Shown here: piece after piece, positions 16,743 to 25,196 of the stretch
How the letters are laid out: every line of letters starts with the position of its first letter
How positions within the stretch are numbered: position 1 is the first letter of the stretch
From: Brevibacillus choshinensis
GTDB taxonomy: Bacteria; Bacillota; Bacilli; Brevibacillales; Brevibacillaceae
Direction: 5' to 3'
Length of the DNA stretch: 64,000 nucleotides
NCBI RefSeq assembly: GCF_016811915.1
Contig: NZ_CP069127.1
Coordinates: 4,622,001 to 4,686,000, forward strand
The notes under the pieces: generated by a model
Seen by the model: only the letters and a program-made list of their open reading frames with translations
Database searches by the model: none
What the model was told of the DNA's origin: nothing
Program-made: the position numbers and the translations under genes

Positions 16743-17591
16743 CTACAGACTTCGAAAGGCCGTTTTCAACAAGGCGCGCGCTCTGCTCGCATCGAGCGAG
16801 GTATCAAGCGGTATGCCCAGTTCTCTCGCCCTTTCTTCGGACAGCACGTCCTCTTTCACCAGATCCGGGTTCAAGCCTAGTCGCGCCGCCATTTTCCGGC
16901 AAAATGAGTAATAGCTCTCCTTCCTTGCCGGTCCCAAGTGAAGCGTGCCTGTGTATGCGCTCGGCACCAGCTCCGCTATCGCCCGAGCCAGGTCCTCGAC
17001 GTGGACAAAGGATTTGAAGAGGTTGCCCGTACGGACCACTTCACGACCTTCCAGCTCGGAAGCCAGCGAGCTCACTCTCTTGTCCCATACATCTGCTCCA
17101 TTTTTCCCATAGATCGGGCCGTAGCGCAGGATGAGATGGTTTTCACTCCTCCCGCGAACAAGCTCCTCCCCCTTTATTTTGGCGAGACAGTAGCCTGCCA
17201 GCGGATTTCGTTCATCGAGCAGCCCGGTTTCTTCCTCTTCCGTGAAAGGTCCTGTTTTTTGACCGAATACCCCATCTGTAGAAAGATACATGATTTTCGA
17301 ATGTTCAGGCACACTTTTCAATAATGTTTCCATGCCTTGTTCGATCAATTCAAGGGCGTCGACGCTGTCTACTCCCCGCAGCGACCAGACGACCACATCA
17401 GGCTGGAGCCGATTGATCAGCGCAGCAAAGGAGCGATCATCCTTCACGTCGATTCGAGCCAGATCAGCATGTACGGATGACGAATAGCAGGTACCTACTA
17501 TCTCGTTCGCTTGGTCGTGCCTCAGTTCCTGCAAGATTTGCGCTCCCAAATAACCGCTTGCGCCCAACAAAAGCACCCTGCGCTTTGCCAT
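16743..17591 (-). CDS. RmlD-like NAD(P)-dependent sugar reductase/epimerase
   Basis: A 282-residue extended short-chain dehydrogenase. The Rossmann motif GASGYLG (residues 10-16), the STDGVFG stretch and the catalytic YCLAK (YxxxK) fit the dTDP-4-dehydrorhamnose reductase/MAT2B group. I place the start at ATG 17591, after TAGGAGGAAG; 21 codons are open further upstream. It is first in an operon with RpiB and a racemase. No other rhamnose synthesis gene is nearby, so a role in dTDP-rhamnose is unlikely. It is divergent from the TIGR01777 epimerase gene. Confidence 0.82.
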   Translation of the reverse strand: MAKRRVLLLGASGYLGAQILQELRHDQANEIVGTCYSSSVHADLARIDVKDDRSFAALINRLQPDVVVWSLRGVDSVDALELIEQGMETLLKSVPEHSKIMYLSTDGVFGQKTGPFTEEEETGLLDERNPLAGYCLAKIKGEELVRGRSENHLILRYGPIYGKNGADVWDKRVSSLASELEGREVVRTGNLFKSFVHVEDLARAIAELVPSAYTGTLHLGPARKESYYSFCRKMAARLGLNPDLVKEDVLSEERARELGIPLDTSLDASRARALLKTAFRSL

Positions 17592-17703
17592 TTCGGTCTT
17601 CCTCCTAACCTCTCTGCAATCCTCCATGTCTTTTTCCTTATTGTTCCAGTACAATATATCGCAGAGCAGTCGAAGAATCTAGTAAAAAGACGTGTAGTAG
17701 GGA

Positions 17704-18645
17704 GTGGATGTAACCGTGAGCAAAAAGTTCGTATTGGCTGGCGGCTCCGGCTTTCTAGGGAATGCCTTGGCTGATGATTTGACAGAAAGAGGTCATGAGG
17801 TCGTCATCTTGACTCGAGGAAAATCGCGGACGGACCGCTCCATCCGCTATGTACAGTGGGACGGCGCTACGCCCGGTGATTGGACGCATGAAATGGACGG
17901 GTGCCATGCCGTGGTCAACTTTACGGGCAAAAGCGTGAACTGCCTGTACACCTCCAAAAACAAGGACGAAATCATTCGCTCCAGGCTGGACTCCGTGCGC
18001 GTCCTGACAGATGCCATTCTAAGCTGCGAGCACCCTCCTGCCGTTTTCGTCCAGGCCGGATCTCTCGCCATCTTCGGAGATACCGAACAGGAATGCGACG
18101 AAAATGCTCCGCACGGTACCGGCTTCTCCGTCAACGTCTGCGAGCGATGGGAGGAAGCCTTTTTTGCCCGTGAACTGCCGCAAACGAGAAAGGTGCTCCT
18201 GCGCATCGGCTTCGCCCTCGGGAAGCATGGCGGCGCCCTCGAGCCTCTAGCCAAGCTGGCCTCGCTCGGGCTTGGCGGCACGGTCGGCAGCGGCAGCCAG
18301 TACATCAGCTGGCTGCATGTCGATGACTTGAATGAGATGTTTCGGTTTGTCATCGAAAACGAGCAAGTCAGCGGCATTCTCAATGCTACGGGACCGAATC
18401 CCGTGACGAATCGGGAGTTCATGAAGACACTTCGCAACGTGCTTGGCAAGGGCTGGGCCCCGCCGACTCCCGCTCCCTTCGTCATGCTGGGTGCCTACCT
18501 CGTCATGCGGACAGACCCGAGCCTGGCTCTCACGGGCCGCAACTGCGTTCCGACCAAGCTGCTTTCGCACGGCTTTTCCTTTGGCTACACCAATCTGGAA
18601 GAAGCACTGCGCGACTTGCTCGTACCCCAAAGAGTAAATGACTGA
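17704..18645 (+). CDS. TIGR01777 family NAD(P)-dependent epimerase
   Basis: A 313-residue extended short-chain dehydrogenase. The N-terminal GGSGFLG loop, VVNFTGKSVN, the SRLDSVRVL segment, and the YISWLHVDDL and NATGPNPVTN motifs are the marks of the TIGR01777 family (YfcH in E. coli, YfhF in Bacillus), whose substrate is unknown. The C-terminal DUF1731-like part runs from about residue 255 to the end. ATG at 17704 sits just after GGGAGTGG; GTG at 17716 is an alternative start. The gene stands alone, convergent with selO. Confidence 0.9.
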   Translation: MDVTVSKKFVLAGGSGFLGNALADDLTERGHEVVILTRGKSRTDRSIRYVQWDGATPGDWTHEMDGCHAVVNFTGKSVNCLYTSKNKDEIIRSRLDSVRVLTDAILSCEHPPAVFVQAGSLAIFGDTEQECDENAPHGTGFSVNVCERWEEAFFARELPQTRKVLLRIGFALGKHGGALEPLAKLASLGLGGTVGSGSQYISWLHVDDLNEMFRFVIENEQVSGILNATGPNPVTNREFMKTLRNVLGKGWAPPTPAPFVMLGAYLVMRTDPSLALTGRNCVPTKLLSHGFSFGYTNLEEALRDLLVPQRVND

Positions 18646-18665
18646 GTGAGCGCGACCGAAACGAC

Positions 18666-18703
18666 AAAAGGCAGCGGTTGACGTCTTGGACGGCCGCTGC
18701 CTT
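18666..18703. terminator. bidirectional terminator between TIGR01777 epimerase and selO
   Basis: Arms AGGCAGCGG and CCGCTGCCT flank a 16-base loop. CTTTTGT follows on the minus strand and TTTGC on the plus strand, so it probably serves both convergent genes. Confidence 0.85.
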
Positions 18704-18710
18704 TGCTCAT

Positions 18711-20183
18711 TTAGGTTCCGCAGAAGGTTTGATACGGATAGGTGGATGGCGCAGGCAATGCAGCGTACTCATCCTGTTCGGGGGCGTACGCAAACGGATT
18801 CGAAAGAGCATCGAGCAGCCGCTCCATCACGCTGATGTCTCCTTCCACCGCGGCTTCCAGCGCTTCTTCTACACGGTGGTTGCGAGGGATGATCGCAGGA
18901 TTGCTGCTTTTCATCCTTTGAAGCGAGTCGGCTTTGGACTGCGGCTGTCTGTCCCATCTCGCTTGCCACAGCTTTAGCCACTCGGAAAATTCCTGGGTCC
19001 CGAACATGGGCGTATCCTCTGGCTTTTCAAGCGTCAGGGCGCGGAAGGTGTTGGTGTAGTCCGCCTGATGCTGTTCCATCAAGCGGAGCAAGCCTTCCAC
19101 GAGGGAGCCGTCCTGCTCTTCTTCGTTGAAGATCCCCAGCTTTCCTCTCATGCCTGCGAGCCATTCGCCGGAATACTGCTTTGAAAAGTCCGCGAGAGCC
19201 GCCTCAGCCAGCTTGACTGCCTGCTCTGGGTCCTTGTACAGCAAAGGGAGCAGCGTTTCCGCAAATCTCGCGAGGTTCCAGACCGCTATATAGGGTTGGT
19301 TGGCATACGCGTAGCGCCCTTGCTCGTCAATCGAACTGAAAACGGTGGCAGGGTCAAACGTGTCCATGAACGCGCAAGGACCATAATCAATGGTTTCTCC
19401 GCTGAGAGCCATGTTGTCCGTGTTCATCACCCCGTGGATGAATCCGACCAGCTGCCATTTGGCGATGAGCGCAGCTTGGCGCTTGATGACTTCCTTCAGG
19501 AGGAACAGATAGCGGTTCTCCTCTTCATCGGCACCCGGGAAATGTCTCTGCAAGGTGTAGTCTGCCAGCGTCTGCAAATCCTCCAGCGTTCCCCACTTTG
19601 CAGCGAATTGAAAGGTGCCGACGCGTATGTGGCTGGCAGCTACACGGGTCAGGACTGCGCCGGGCAGATACCTTTCCCGGATGATGGACTCTCCTGTTGT
19701 CACGACTGCCAGACTGCGAGTAGTGGGAATCCCGAGGGCGTGCATGGCTTCGCTGATGATGTATTCCCGCAGCATCGGTCCCAGTGCCGCTCGGCCATCG
19801 CCTCTGCGGGAGTACGGTGTTCGGCCAGCGCCCTTCAGCTGAATGTCAAAACGCTCGCCCAAAGGGGTGATCTGCTCGCCCAGCAGCACCGCCCGGCCGT
19901 CGCCTAGCATGGTAAAATGCCCGAATTGATGCCCTGCGTATGCTTGTGCCAAAGGCTCAGCTCCATCCGGGATCTGGTTGCCGGCAAAAACTTCAGCGCC
20001 CTCCTGACTTTGCAGAACCTGCGGGTTCAACCCCAAGGCGGTTGCCAGTGGGCGATTCAAAGCAACCAGCTTGGGCTCCTGCACGGGGTTCGGGTTTTGC
20101 CAGGAATAGAGCGATTGGGGCAGCCGGGTGTAACTATTATCGAAATTCCATCCTGTATCTTGCATCCGTTTTTTCTCTGTCAT
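18711..20183 (-). CDS. selO: SelO (YdiU) family protein adenylyltransferase
   Basis: A 490-residue pseudokinase-fold enzyme that transfers AMP from ATP to hydroxyl side chains of proteins and is linked to redox stress. Visible motifs are the nucleotide loop LKGAGRTPYSRRGDGRAAL, the catalytic-loop-like HGVMNTDNM and the metal-binding DYGPCAFMD. The C-terminus YQTFCGT has Cys488 third from the end, the place of selenocysteine in vertebrate SELENOO, so the Cys form is encoded. ATG at 20183 follows AAAGGAGAT. It is a single-gene unit bounded by terminators. Confidence 0.95.
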   Translation of the reverse strand: MTEKKRMQDTGWNFDNSYTRLPQSLYSWQNPNPVQEPKLVALNRPLATALGLNPQVLQSQEGAEVFAGNQIPDGAEPLAQAYAGHQFGHFTMLGDGRAVLLGEQITPLGERFDIQLKGAGRTPYSRRGDGRAALGPMLREYIISEAMHALGIPTTRSLAVVTTGESIIRERYLPGAVLTRVAASHIRVGTFQFAAKWGTLEDLQTLADYTLQRHFPGADEEENRYLFLLKEVIKRQAALIAKWQLVGFIHGVMNTDNMALSGETIDYGPCAFMDTFDPATVFSSIDEQGRYAYANQPYIAVWNLARFAETLLPLLYKDPEQAVKLAEAALADFSKQYSGEWLAGMRGKLGIFNEEEQDGSLVEGLLRLMEQHQADYTNTFRALTLEKPEDTPMFGTQEFSEWLKLWQARWDRQPQSKADSLQRMKSSNPAIIPRNHRVEEALEAAVEGDISVMERLLDALSNPFAYAPEQDEYAALPAPSTYPYQTFCGT

Positions 20184-20321
20184 GGCATCTCCTTTTTACC
20201 GCGGGCATTTTCACTTTCCAATCTACTGCAGTCATTTTATTGTTTGCTTTTTCCATCTTATTATAACGCGTTGCCAACACTGCTCGTGCACTTCTGTCTG
20301 CCCGTTCGTCTATTCCCCAGC

Positions 20322-20353
20322 AAAAAAAGTCCACCTCTACAGGTAGACTTTTC
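20322..20353 (-). terminator. rho-independent terminator after the aldehyde dehydrogenase
   Basis: On the minus strand, arms AAAAGTCTACCT and AGGTGGACTTTT with a short loop are followed by a T run. The next gene, selO, starts at 20183. Confidence 0.85.
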
Positions 20354-20378
20354 GCTGCACAGCTTCCATTGTCCTCTT

Positions 20379-21851
20379 CTAGACTCCGTACCAGTTCAAG
20401 CCTTGCTTGCCGAGATCGACCCAGACGCTTTTCGTGTGCGTGTACATATCCATCGCCTGGATGCCCAGCTCCCGGCCAAAACCGCTTTGCTTGGTGCCCC
20501 CGAATGGAGTCGTACTGTCGAGCATGCTGTACGTATTGATATAGACAGTTCCTGCCTGCAGACCGCGGGCCATGCGGTGAGCCCGTTTCAAGTCGTTGGT
20601 CCAGACTCCGGAAGCCAGGCCGTACGTCGTATCATTGGCGAGGCGGAGCGCGTCCTCCTCATCCTTGAAGCGGATGACGGAAATGACTGGGCCGAAGATC
20701 TCCTCCCTCGCGATCGTCATGTCATTCGTGACGTTTTCAAAGATGGTCGGGGAAAAGAAGTAGCCTGTGCCTGCCTGCGGATTGCGTTTGCCGCCCAGCA
20801 CGAGGCCCGCTCCCTCCTCCAAGCCTTTCTCCACATAATGCTCGATTCTCTCCAGCTGTGCCAGCGATACCTGCGGTCCCATTTGGGTCATCGGGTCCAG
20901 CGGATTACCGACTCGGATCGTTTGCGCCTTTTTGCTGAAGGCATCCAGAAAGCGGTCGTAGACACTCTCCTGCACGAACAGGCGCGAGCCGGCAGCGCAC
21001 ACCTGCCCTTGGGCAAAGTAGATGCCGAATAAAGCGCCGTTCACCGCATCCTCGAGCTGGGCATCGGCAAAAACGATATTGGGAGACTTGCCGCCAAGCT
21101 CAAGGGAAACCGGCTTGAGATGCTTGCTCGCCGCCTGCATGATGAGTCTGCCCGTCGCTGTCGATCCGGTGAAAGCGATCTTGTCCACATCAGGGTGAGA
21201 AGCCAAGGCATCGCCCGTTACGGCACCGAAGCCAGGCACCACATTGATCACGCCATCCGGAATGCCCGCCTCCTGAAAGATCTTCGCCAGCTCCAGTATG
21301 CTGATAGGTGTCTGTTCGGCAGGCTTGATGACAATCGTATTTCCAGCTGCAAGGGCAGGCGCCAGCTTCCACATCGCCAGCATGAGCGGGAAATTCCACG
21401 GCACGATGGCGCCGATCACGCCAATGGGCTCTCGCAGCGTGTAGTTGAATCGATTTCCCGGAGAAGACAGCGTCTCCCCTTGGACCTTGTTCGCGAGGCC
21501 TGCGTAAAATTCCAGCACGTCGATCGTTGCAGGCATGGCGATGTACTTGGTTTCATTGATCGGCAAGCCGTTGTCGCTGGACTCGATCGCCGCCAGTTCG
21601 TCCAGCCTCTCCCACATTTTTTGAGCTGCCCGATACAGCAGTCTGCCTCGATCGCTGGGTGCCATCTCTGCCCAAGGCCCAGATTGAAAAGCCTTGCGTG
21701 CTGCCTTTACCGCCAGATCGACATCCCCTGCTCCCGCCTCCGCGACGATGCCATTGACTTCCCCCGTCGCTGGATTGAATGATTCAAAGGTCTTGCCTGA
21801 CAATGCGTTTACCCATTTCCCACCGATGAACAATTGGTAGCTTTGTGCCAT
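20379..21851 (-). CDS. aldehyde dehydrogenase, phenylacetaldehyde dehydrogenase-like
   Basis: A 490-residue NAD(P)-dependent aldehyde dehydrogenase. The motifs are VPWNFPL, GNTIVIKPAEQT, FTGSTATG, the catalytic glutamate in LELGGKSPN and the nucleophilic cysteine in GQVCAAGSR. The family oxidises aldehydes to acids in the cytosol. It lies 42 bp downstream of a copper amine oxidase gene on the same strand, which matches the E. coli tynA-feaB logic: amine to phenylacetaldehyde-type product to acid. ATG at 21851 follows GGAGGAG. Substrate specificity is inferred from context. Confidence 0.92.
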   Translation of the reverse strand: MAQSYQLFIGGKWVNALSGKTFESFNPATGEVNGIVAEAGAGDVDLAVKAARKAFQSGPWAEMAPSDRGRLLYRAAQKMWERLDELAAIESSDNGLPINETKYIAMPATIDVLEFYAGLANKVQGETLSSPGNRFNYTLREPIGVIGAIVPWNFPLMLAMWKLAPALAAGNTIVIKPAEQTPISILELAKIFQEAGIPDGVINVVPGFGAVTGDALASHPDVDKIAFTGSTATGRLIMQAASKHLKPVSLELGGKSPNIVFADAQLEDAVNGALFGIYFAQGQVCAAGSRLFVQESVYDRFLDAFSKKAQTIRVGNPLDPMTQMGPQVSLAQLERIEHYVEKGLEEGAGLVLGGKRNPQAGTGYFFSPTIFENVTNDMTIAREEIFGPVISVIRFKDEEDALRLANDTTYGLASGVWTNDLKRAHRMARGLQAGTVYINTYSMLDSTTPFGGTKQSGFGRELGIQAMDMYTHTKSVWVDLGKQGLNWYGV

Positions 21852-21893
21852 TTGTTTCTCCTCCGATTCGTCTATGATTGGCTCCTTGCAAAA

Positions 21894-24170
21894 TTACTCT
21901 TCCTCTGGCAGATCCAGGGTTGGTGTCTGATTGAAGAAATTCCACGGCTTCAGCATGGCGTGCACCCACTCCGTCGGCATGATCGGCCATTCCTCCGCAC
22001 GCGCGACATGCGTCGTTCCCGTCGTCATCCACACCACGTTATCCGTGTTCACGATCGGATCGTTATTGGCGGTAAACTCCTTCAAGCCTGTATCTGTCTT
22101 GGCCCGGTTCGGATATTTCCCCTCTGGGAAGCGCTCGTCTGGATTGTATTTCGTTACCCAGATTTGTTTGTCCATAAAATTCACGCGGTTGTACAGCCAC
22201 TCGTCCTTGCTGAACATGGCCCCCTTCGCCACCGGGTGCGTGCCGCCTGCGTACGGCATGATTTGGTAGGAGACCGGGTTGCCAACCTTGTTCTCTTTAT
22301 TAGGGTTGCTGAGCAAGCGAATCGTAGACGGGTCAAAGGTTTGAATGGCATCCTGCTCTGTGGTGACCGTTTTCTCCTCGGTCACGATGGCGCTCTTGCG
22401 CGGACCGCCCGCTGTATTTTTCGCGATTTGCGGATTGAGCTCAGTCAACGTGTTGTTTTCTCCGTCCACGTCCAGATCGAGACGGAAATTGTAGATGTGC
22501 TGATGAGTCGTCCCCACGATGTTGTGGTCGATCAAGGTACCGTAGCGGGTATCCTCCTTGGCTGTCGGATCATGCATCGTCGCGGATTTGACTGCCTTCA
22601 CCGCTTCGATCCCTGTAGCACCGACATCGATCTTGATCGTTCCGTTCGGGGACAGGACCCAGTCAAAAATATAATCGTAGTTGCCCACCGTGCTGATCCA
22701 GCGCACCACCAGCTCTCGGCGCTCGCGGCTCACATTGTCTTTGCCCATCTCCTGATGCTTGAATTCCGGCCCTGCGTATTGCTCAAAAATGGCAATCGCA
22801 TCGGGAATCGTGTACGGGTTGCCGTCGTTGTCCGAAATGGTGGCATCCAGCAGCTGCGCATTATCCGGCACGTCTGTACCTTTTTGCAGCGAGGAGGTCA
22901 GCACGCCCATCCCGTAATCGCCCGAGTCCAGATACGCCTTGAAGTACCAGCCCACATCCGGATCGCCATAAGGAACGATCATGCCGCCGAGCGAACCTTC
23001 GTACATGATTTTTCGTTTGGTGCCGCTGTCGTTGTAGGTCATCGTGGAGAGGACAGGGCCTACGCGTGAATCGAGATGGAGATGAAAGTCCCAGTTGCCC
23101 CAGTGGATGGTGTTGCCTTCGAGGGCGTAGTTTTTCCCTTGCGGCTCCAGAGTGGCGAGCGGCTTCACACTCTGTTTGACTTGCTGATTGCGTCCATCGT
23201 ACGGAGTCGGCTTCAACGGTACCGGGATGACCCCGGCATCCTCGATCTTGATGACCTTCTTTTGCTCCAAATCGACGATCGCGACGAGGTTTTCGATCGG
23301 ATGGGCCCAGTAGTTGCCGTCTCCCACATCCAAATAGGAGACGACCTTCAGGAGCCGCAGATCCTGCTTCAAGCCATCCGCCTCATTGAAGTAGCCGACG
23401 GTGAGCGGGGTCGCGACTACCTTTTTCACGTCATCGATGCCCCGCTTTCTGAGGGCATTCGCGTACTCCTTGCTTTCCTCGATGGCGGTCTGTACGGTCT
23501 GGAAGTCGTCCAGGATGACCATCCCGTGAGCCCCCTCGATTTCCTTCCAGGAGACGAGCTTCTTGGCAGCGAGATCAACCTCGCCTTCGATGACCTTTTT
23601 TCCGTCGAGCATCACCACATTTGCAGTTCGCTCGAAAGTCTGCTTTTGCCCGTACACCCAGTTCCACACCTTGGCTTTGTCGGGTTCCTTCAAGGAAATT
23701 TGCGTAAAACGCAGGCTCTTTTTGTAGGAGTCAGATGCTTTGATTACGTTCACTGCGGCATTGATTTCGTCAGCGGTCAGCGGGTTCAAGGGATGCGCTT
23801 CCTTTTGCACCTGGACCGTCTGATCCAGCTGCGATTGAAACACTTCATTCAGGAAGTGGTGCGTCACATAGAGGGTTCCATTTGTATTGACGACAGGCGC
23901 TTCCAGCTTGACGGTCTTTCCATTGACTTGCACCTCTGCCAGATTGGGCTTCAGTGATACAATCGTGCCGTCCCTCTTGACCTGAGCTGTCTGCGTTTTG
24001 TTATCCCACACGACAGTTCCGCCGAATTCCTCTACCATTGGTTTGAGAGGAAGGTATTCCGCTTCTCCTCCGTGCGCGCTGACCTTTTCGACGAACGGAA
24101 CTGAAGGCCCCGCCGCAAATGATAGCGCTGTCATAAATGCTGCCGTGGACATGATGATTTTTTTCTGCAT
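21894..24170 (-). CDS. secreted copper amine oxidase, TynA-like
   Basis: A 758-residue quinoprotein oxidase that converts primary amines (tyramine, phenethylamine) to aldehydes with ammonia and hydrogen peroxide. A signal peptide (about residues 1-33) is followed by an N-terminal copper-amine-oxidase D1-like domain and the catalytic domain. The TPQ precursor is Tyr498 in NYDY, the catalytic base is Asp415 in YLDSGDYG, and copper ligands are His556, His558 (HQH) and His721. The spacings (58 and 163) equal those of E. coli TynA, which has the same length. ATG at 24170 follows GGGGGGA. It is divergent from an AraC regulator. Confidence 0.95.
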   Translation of the reverse strand: MQKKIIMSTAAFMTALSFAAGPSVPFVEKVSAHGGEAEYLPLKPMVEEFGGTVVWDNKTQTAQVKRDGTIVSLKPNLAEVQVNGKTVKLEAPVVNTNGTLYVTHHFLNEVFQSQLDQTVQVQKEAHPLNPLTADEINAAVNVIKASDSYKKSLRFTQISLKEPDKAKVWNWVYGQKQTFERTANVVMLDGKKVIEGEVDLAAKKLVSWKEIEGAHGMVILDDFQTVQTAIEESKEYANALRKRGIDDVKKVVATPLTVGYFNEADGLKQDLRLLKVVSYLDVGDGNYWAHPIENLVAIVDLEQKKVIKIEDAGVIPVPLKPTPYDGRNQQVKQSVKPLATLEPQGKNYALEGNTIHWGNWDFHLHLDSRVGPVLSTMTYNDSGTKRKIMYEGSLGGMIVPYGDPDVGWYFKAYLDSGDYGMGVLTSSLQKGTDVPDNAQLLDATISDNDGNPYTIPDAIAIFEQYAGPEFKHQEMGKDNVSRERRELVVRWISTVGNYDYIFDWVLSPNGTIKIDVGATGIEAVKAVKSATMHDPTAKEDTRYGTLIDHNIVGTTHQHIYNFRLDLDVDGENNTLTELNPQIAKNTAGGPRKSAIVTEEKTVTTEQDAIQTFDPSTIRLLSNPNKENKVGNPVSYQIMPYAGGTHPVAKGAMFSKDEWLYNRVNFMDKQIWVTKYNPDERFPEGKYPNRAKTDTGLKEFTANNDPIVNTDNVVWMTTGTTHVARAEEWPIMPTEWVHAMLKPWNFFNQTPTLDLPEEE

Positions 24171-24335
24171 GAAGATCCCCCCGCATTTTCAACTCTTTGC
24201 ACGTCCATTTTAGGAGCAGGCTTCGAGGGGTGTATTGTAAATTTCGGAACTATCAGTTTTCTTTCTTTTCGGTCATACTACTAGTAACTGCTTGCCCCCA
24301 ATACCCGATGACTTTGTAAAGGTGGTCATGGATGA

Positions 24336-25142
24336 ATGAATCGCGTAGAAATTGCCGCCAATTTGCCTCCTGTTCAATACGGCTTCCGCCTGGAGACCAG
24401 CAGCTACCAGGAGAGGCTCGTCCCTTATCTCGGACAAACCGTTCTCTACTATCAGTACGCCATGGGCAAGACCGTTGACGCGATTCGGGTCGTGCCTGAT
24501 GGCTGTATGGATGTGCTCATCTGCTGCGATCCCAAGCGGCCGCACTCTCTGATTTGCGGGACTATCCTGCAAGGCGAAAGCATCCCCTTTCATGCGGGAG
24601 CAACGTATTTCGGAGTGCGCTTCACCCCGCTGCAGAGTCTGCATCTATCCCCCGCCCCCTTTCGTGATTTGATTGATCGACAGCTCTTCTTGGGAGATGT
24701 CGTGCACGGCGTCAGCAGCCTTTGCGACGACATCGCGGAAAAGGCATCGTTTTCAGAGAGGATTGCCCATTTTGACCAATTTTTGCTGCCCAAGCTGTTG
24801 TCGCCTGACCAGCCGTCGGGATGGCTACCATACTGTCTGCAGCAAATCTATCAGTCCAAAGGGAACGTCACGGTCGATCAGCTCGCGGATGACATCGGCT
24901 TTTCCACCCGCTACATCCGGAAAAAATTCGTAGAGACCCTTGGACTGTCACCCAAACAATACAGCCGCATCACGCGCTTTCAAAATACACTCTCGTCCAT
25001 GATGAATCGCAGAGCTTCCTTTGGCGATCTCGCCAGCGAGCACGGCTACTACGATCAGGCTCACTTCATCAAAGACTTCAAGCATTTCACTTTGTTCACC
25101 CCTATGCAGATCCTCATGCTGATGCAGACTCCCCCTTTTTAG
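24336..25142 (+). CDS. AraC family transcriptional regulator
   Basis: A 268-residue regulator with an N-terminal domain of the type found in DUF6597-containing AraC proteins (VPDGCMDVLIC, HAGATYFGVRF) and a C-terminal double helix-turn-helix (QLADDIGFSTRYIRKKFVE and the YYDQAHFIKDFKHF second motif). It starts 165 bp from the amine oxidase gene, divergently, a position like that of feaR next to the E. coli amine oxidase genes. Control of the amine oxidase and aldehyde dehydrogenase is therefore likely. An overlapping ATG four bases upstream is in another frame. Confidence 0.88.
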   Translation: MNRVEIAANLPPVQYGFRLETSSYQERLVPYLGQTVLYYQYAMGKTVDAIRVVPDGCMDVLICCDPKRPHSLICGTILQGESIPFHAGATYFGVRFTPLQSLHLSPAPFRDLIDRQLFLGDVVHGVSSLCDDIAEKASFSERIAHFDQFLLPKLLSPDQPSGWLPYCLQQIYQSKGNVTVDQLADDIGFSTRYIRKKFVETLGLSPKQYSRITRFQNTLSSMMNRRASFGDLASEHGYYDQAHFIKDFKHFTLFTPMQILMLMQTPPF

Positions 25143-25154
25143 TTCAATCAGACA

Positions 25155-25184
25155 GCAAAAAGTCCACCTCGGATAAGGTGGACT
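25155..25184 (-). terminator. rho-independent terminator after the amino-acid permease
   Basis: On the minus strand, AGTCCACCTTATCCGAGGTGGACT is followed by TTTT. It also separates the convergent AraC gene. Confidence 0.88.
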
Positions 25185-25196
25185 GCTGATCCTCTC

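Noticed and set aside
21834..23069. 411-codon open frame opposite the copper amine oxidase
   Set aside because: The opposite strand encodes TPQ, copper ligands and signal peptide at exact spacing, so this is a shadow.
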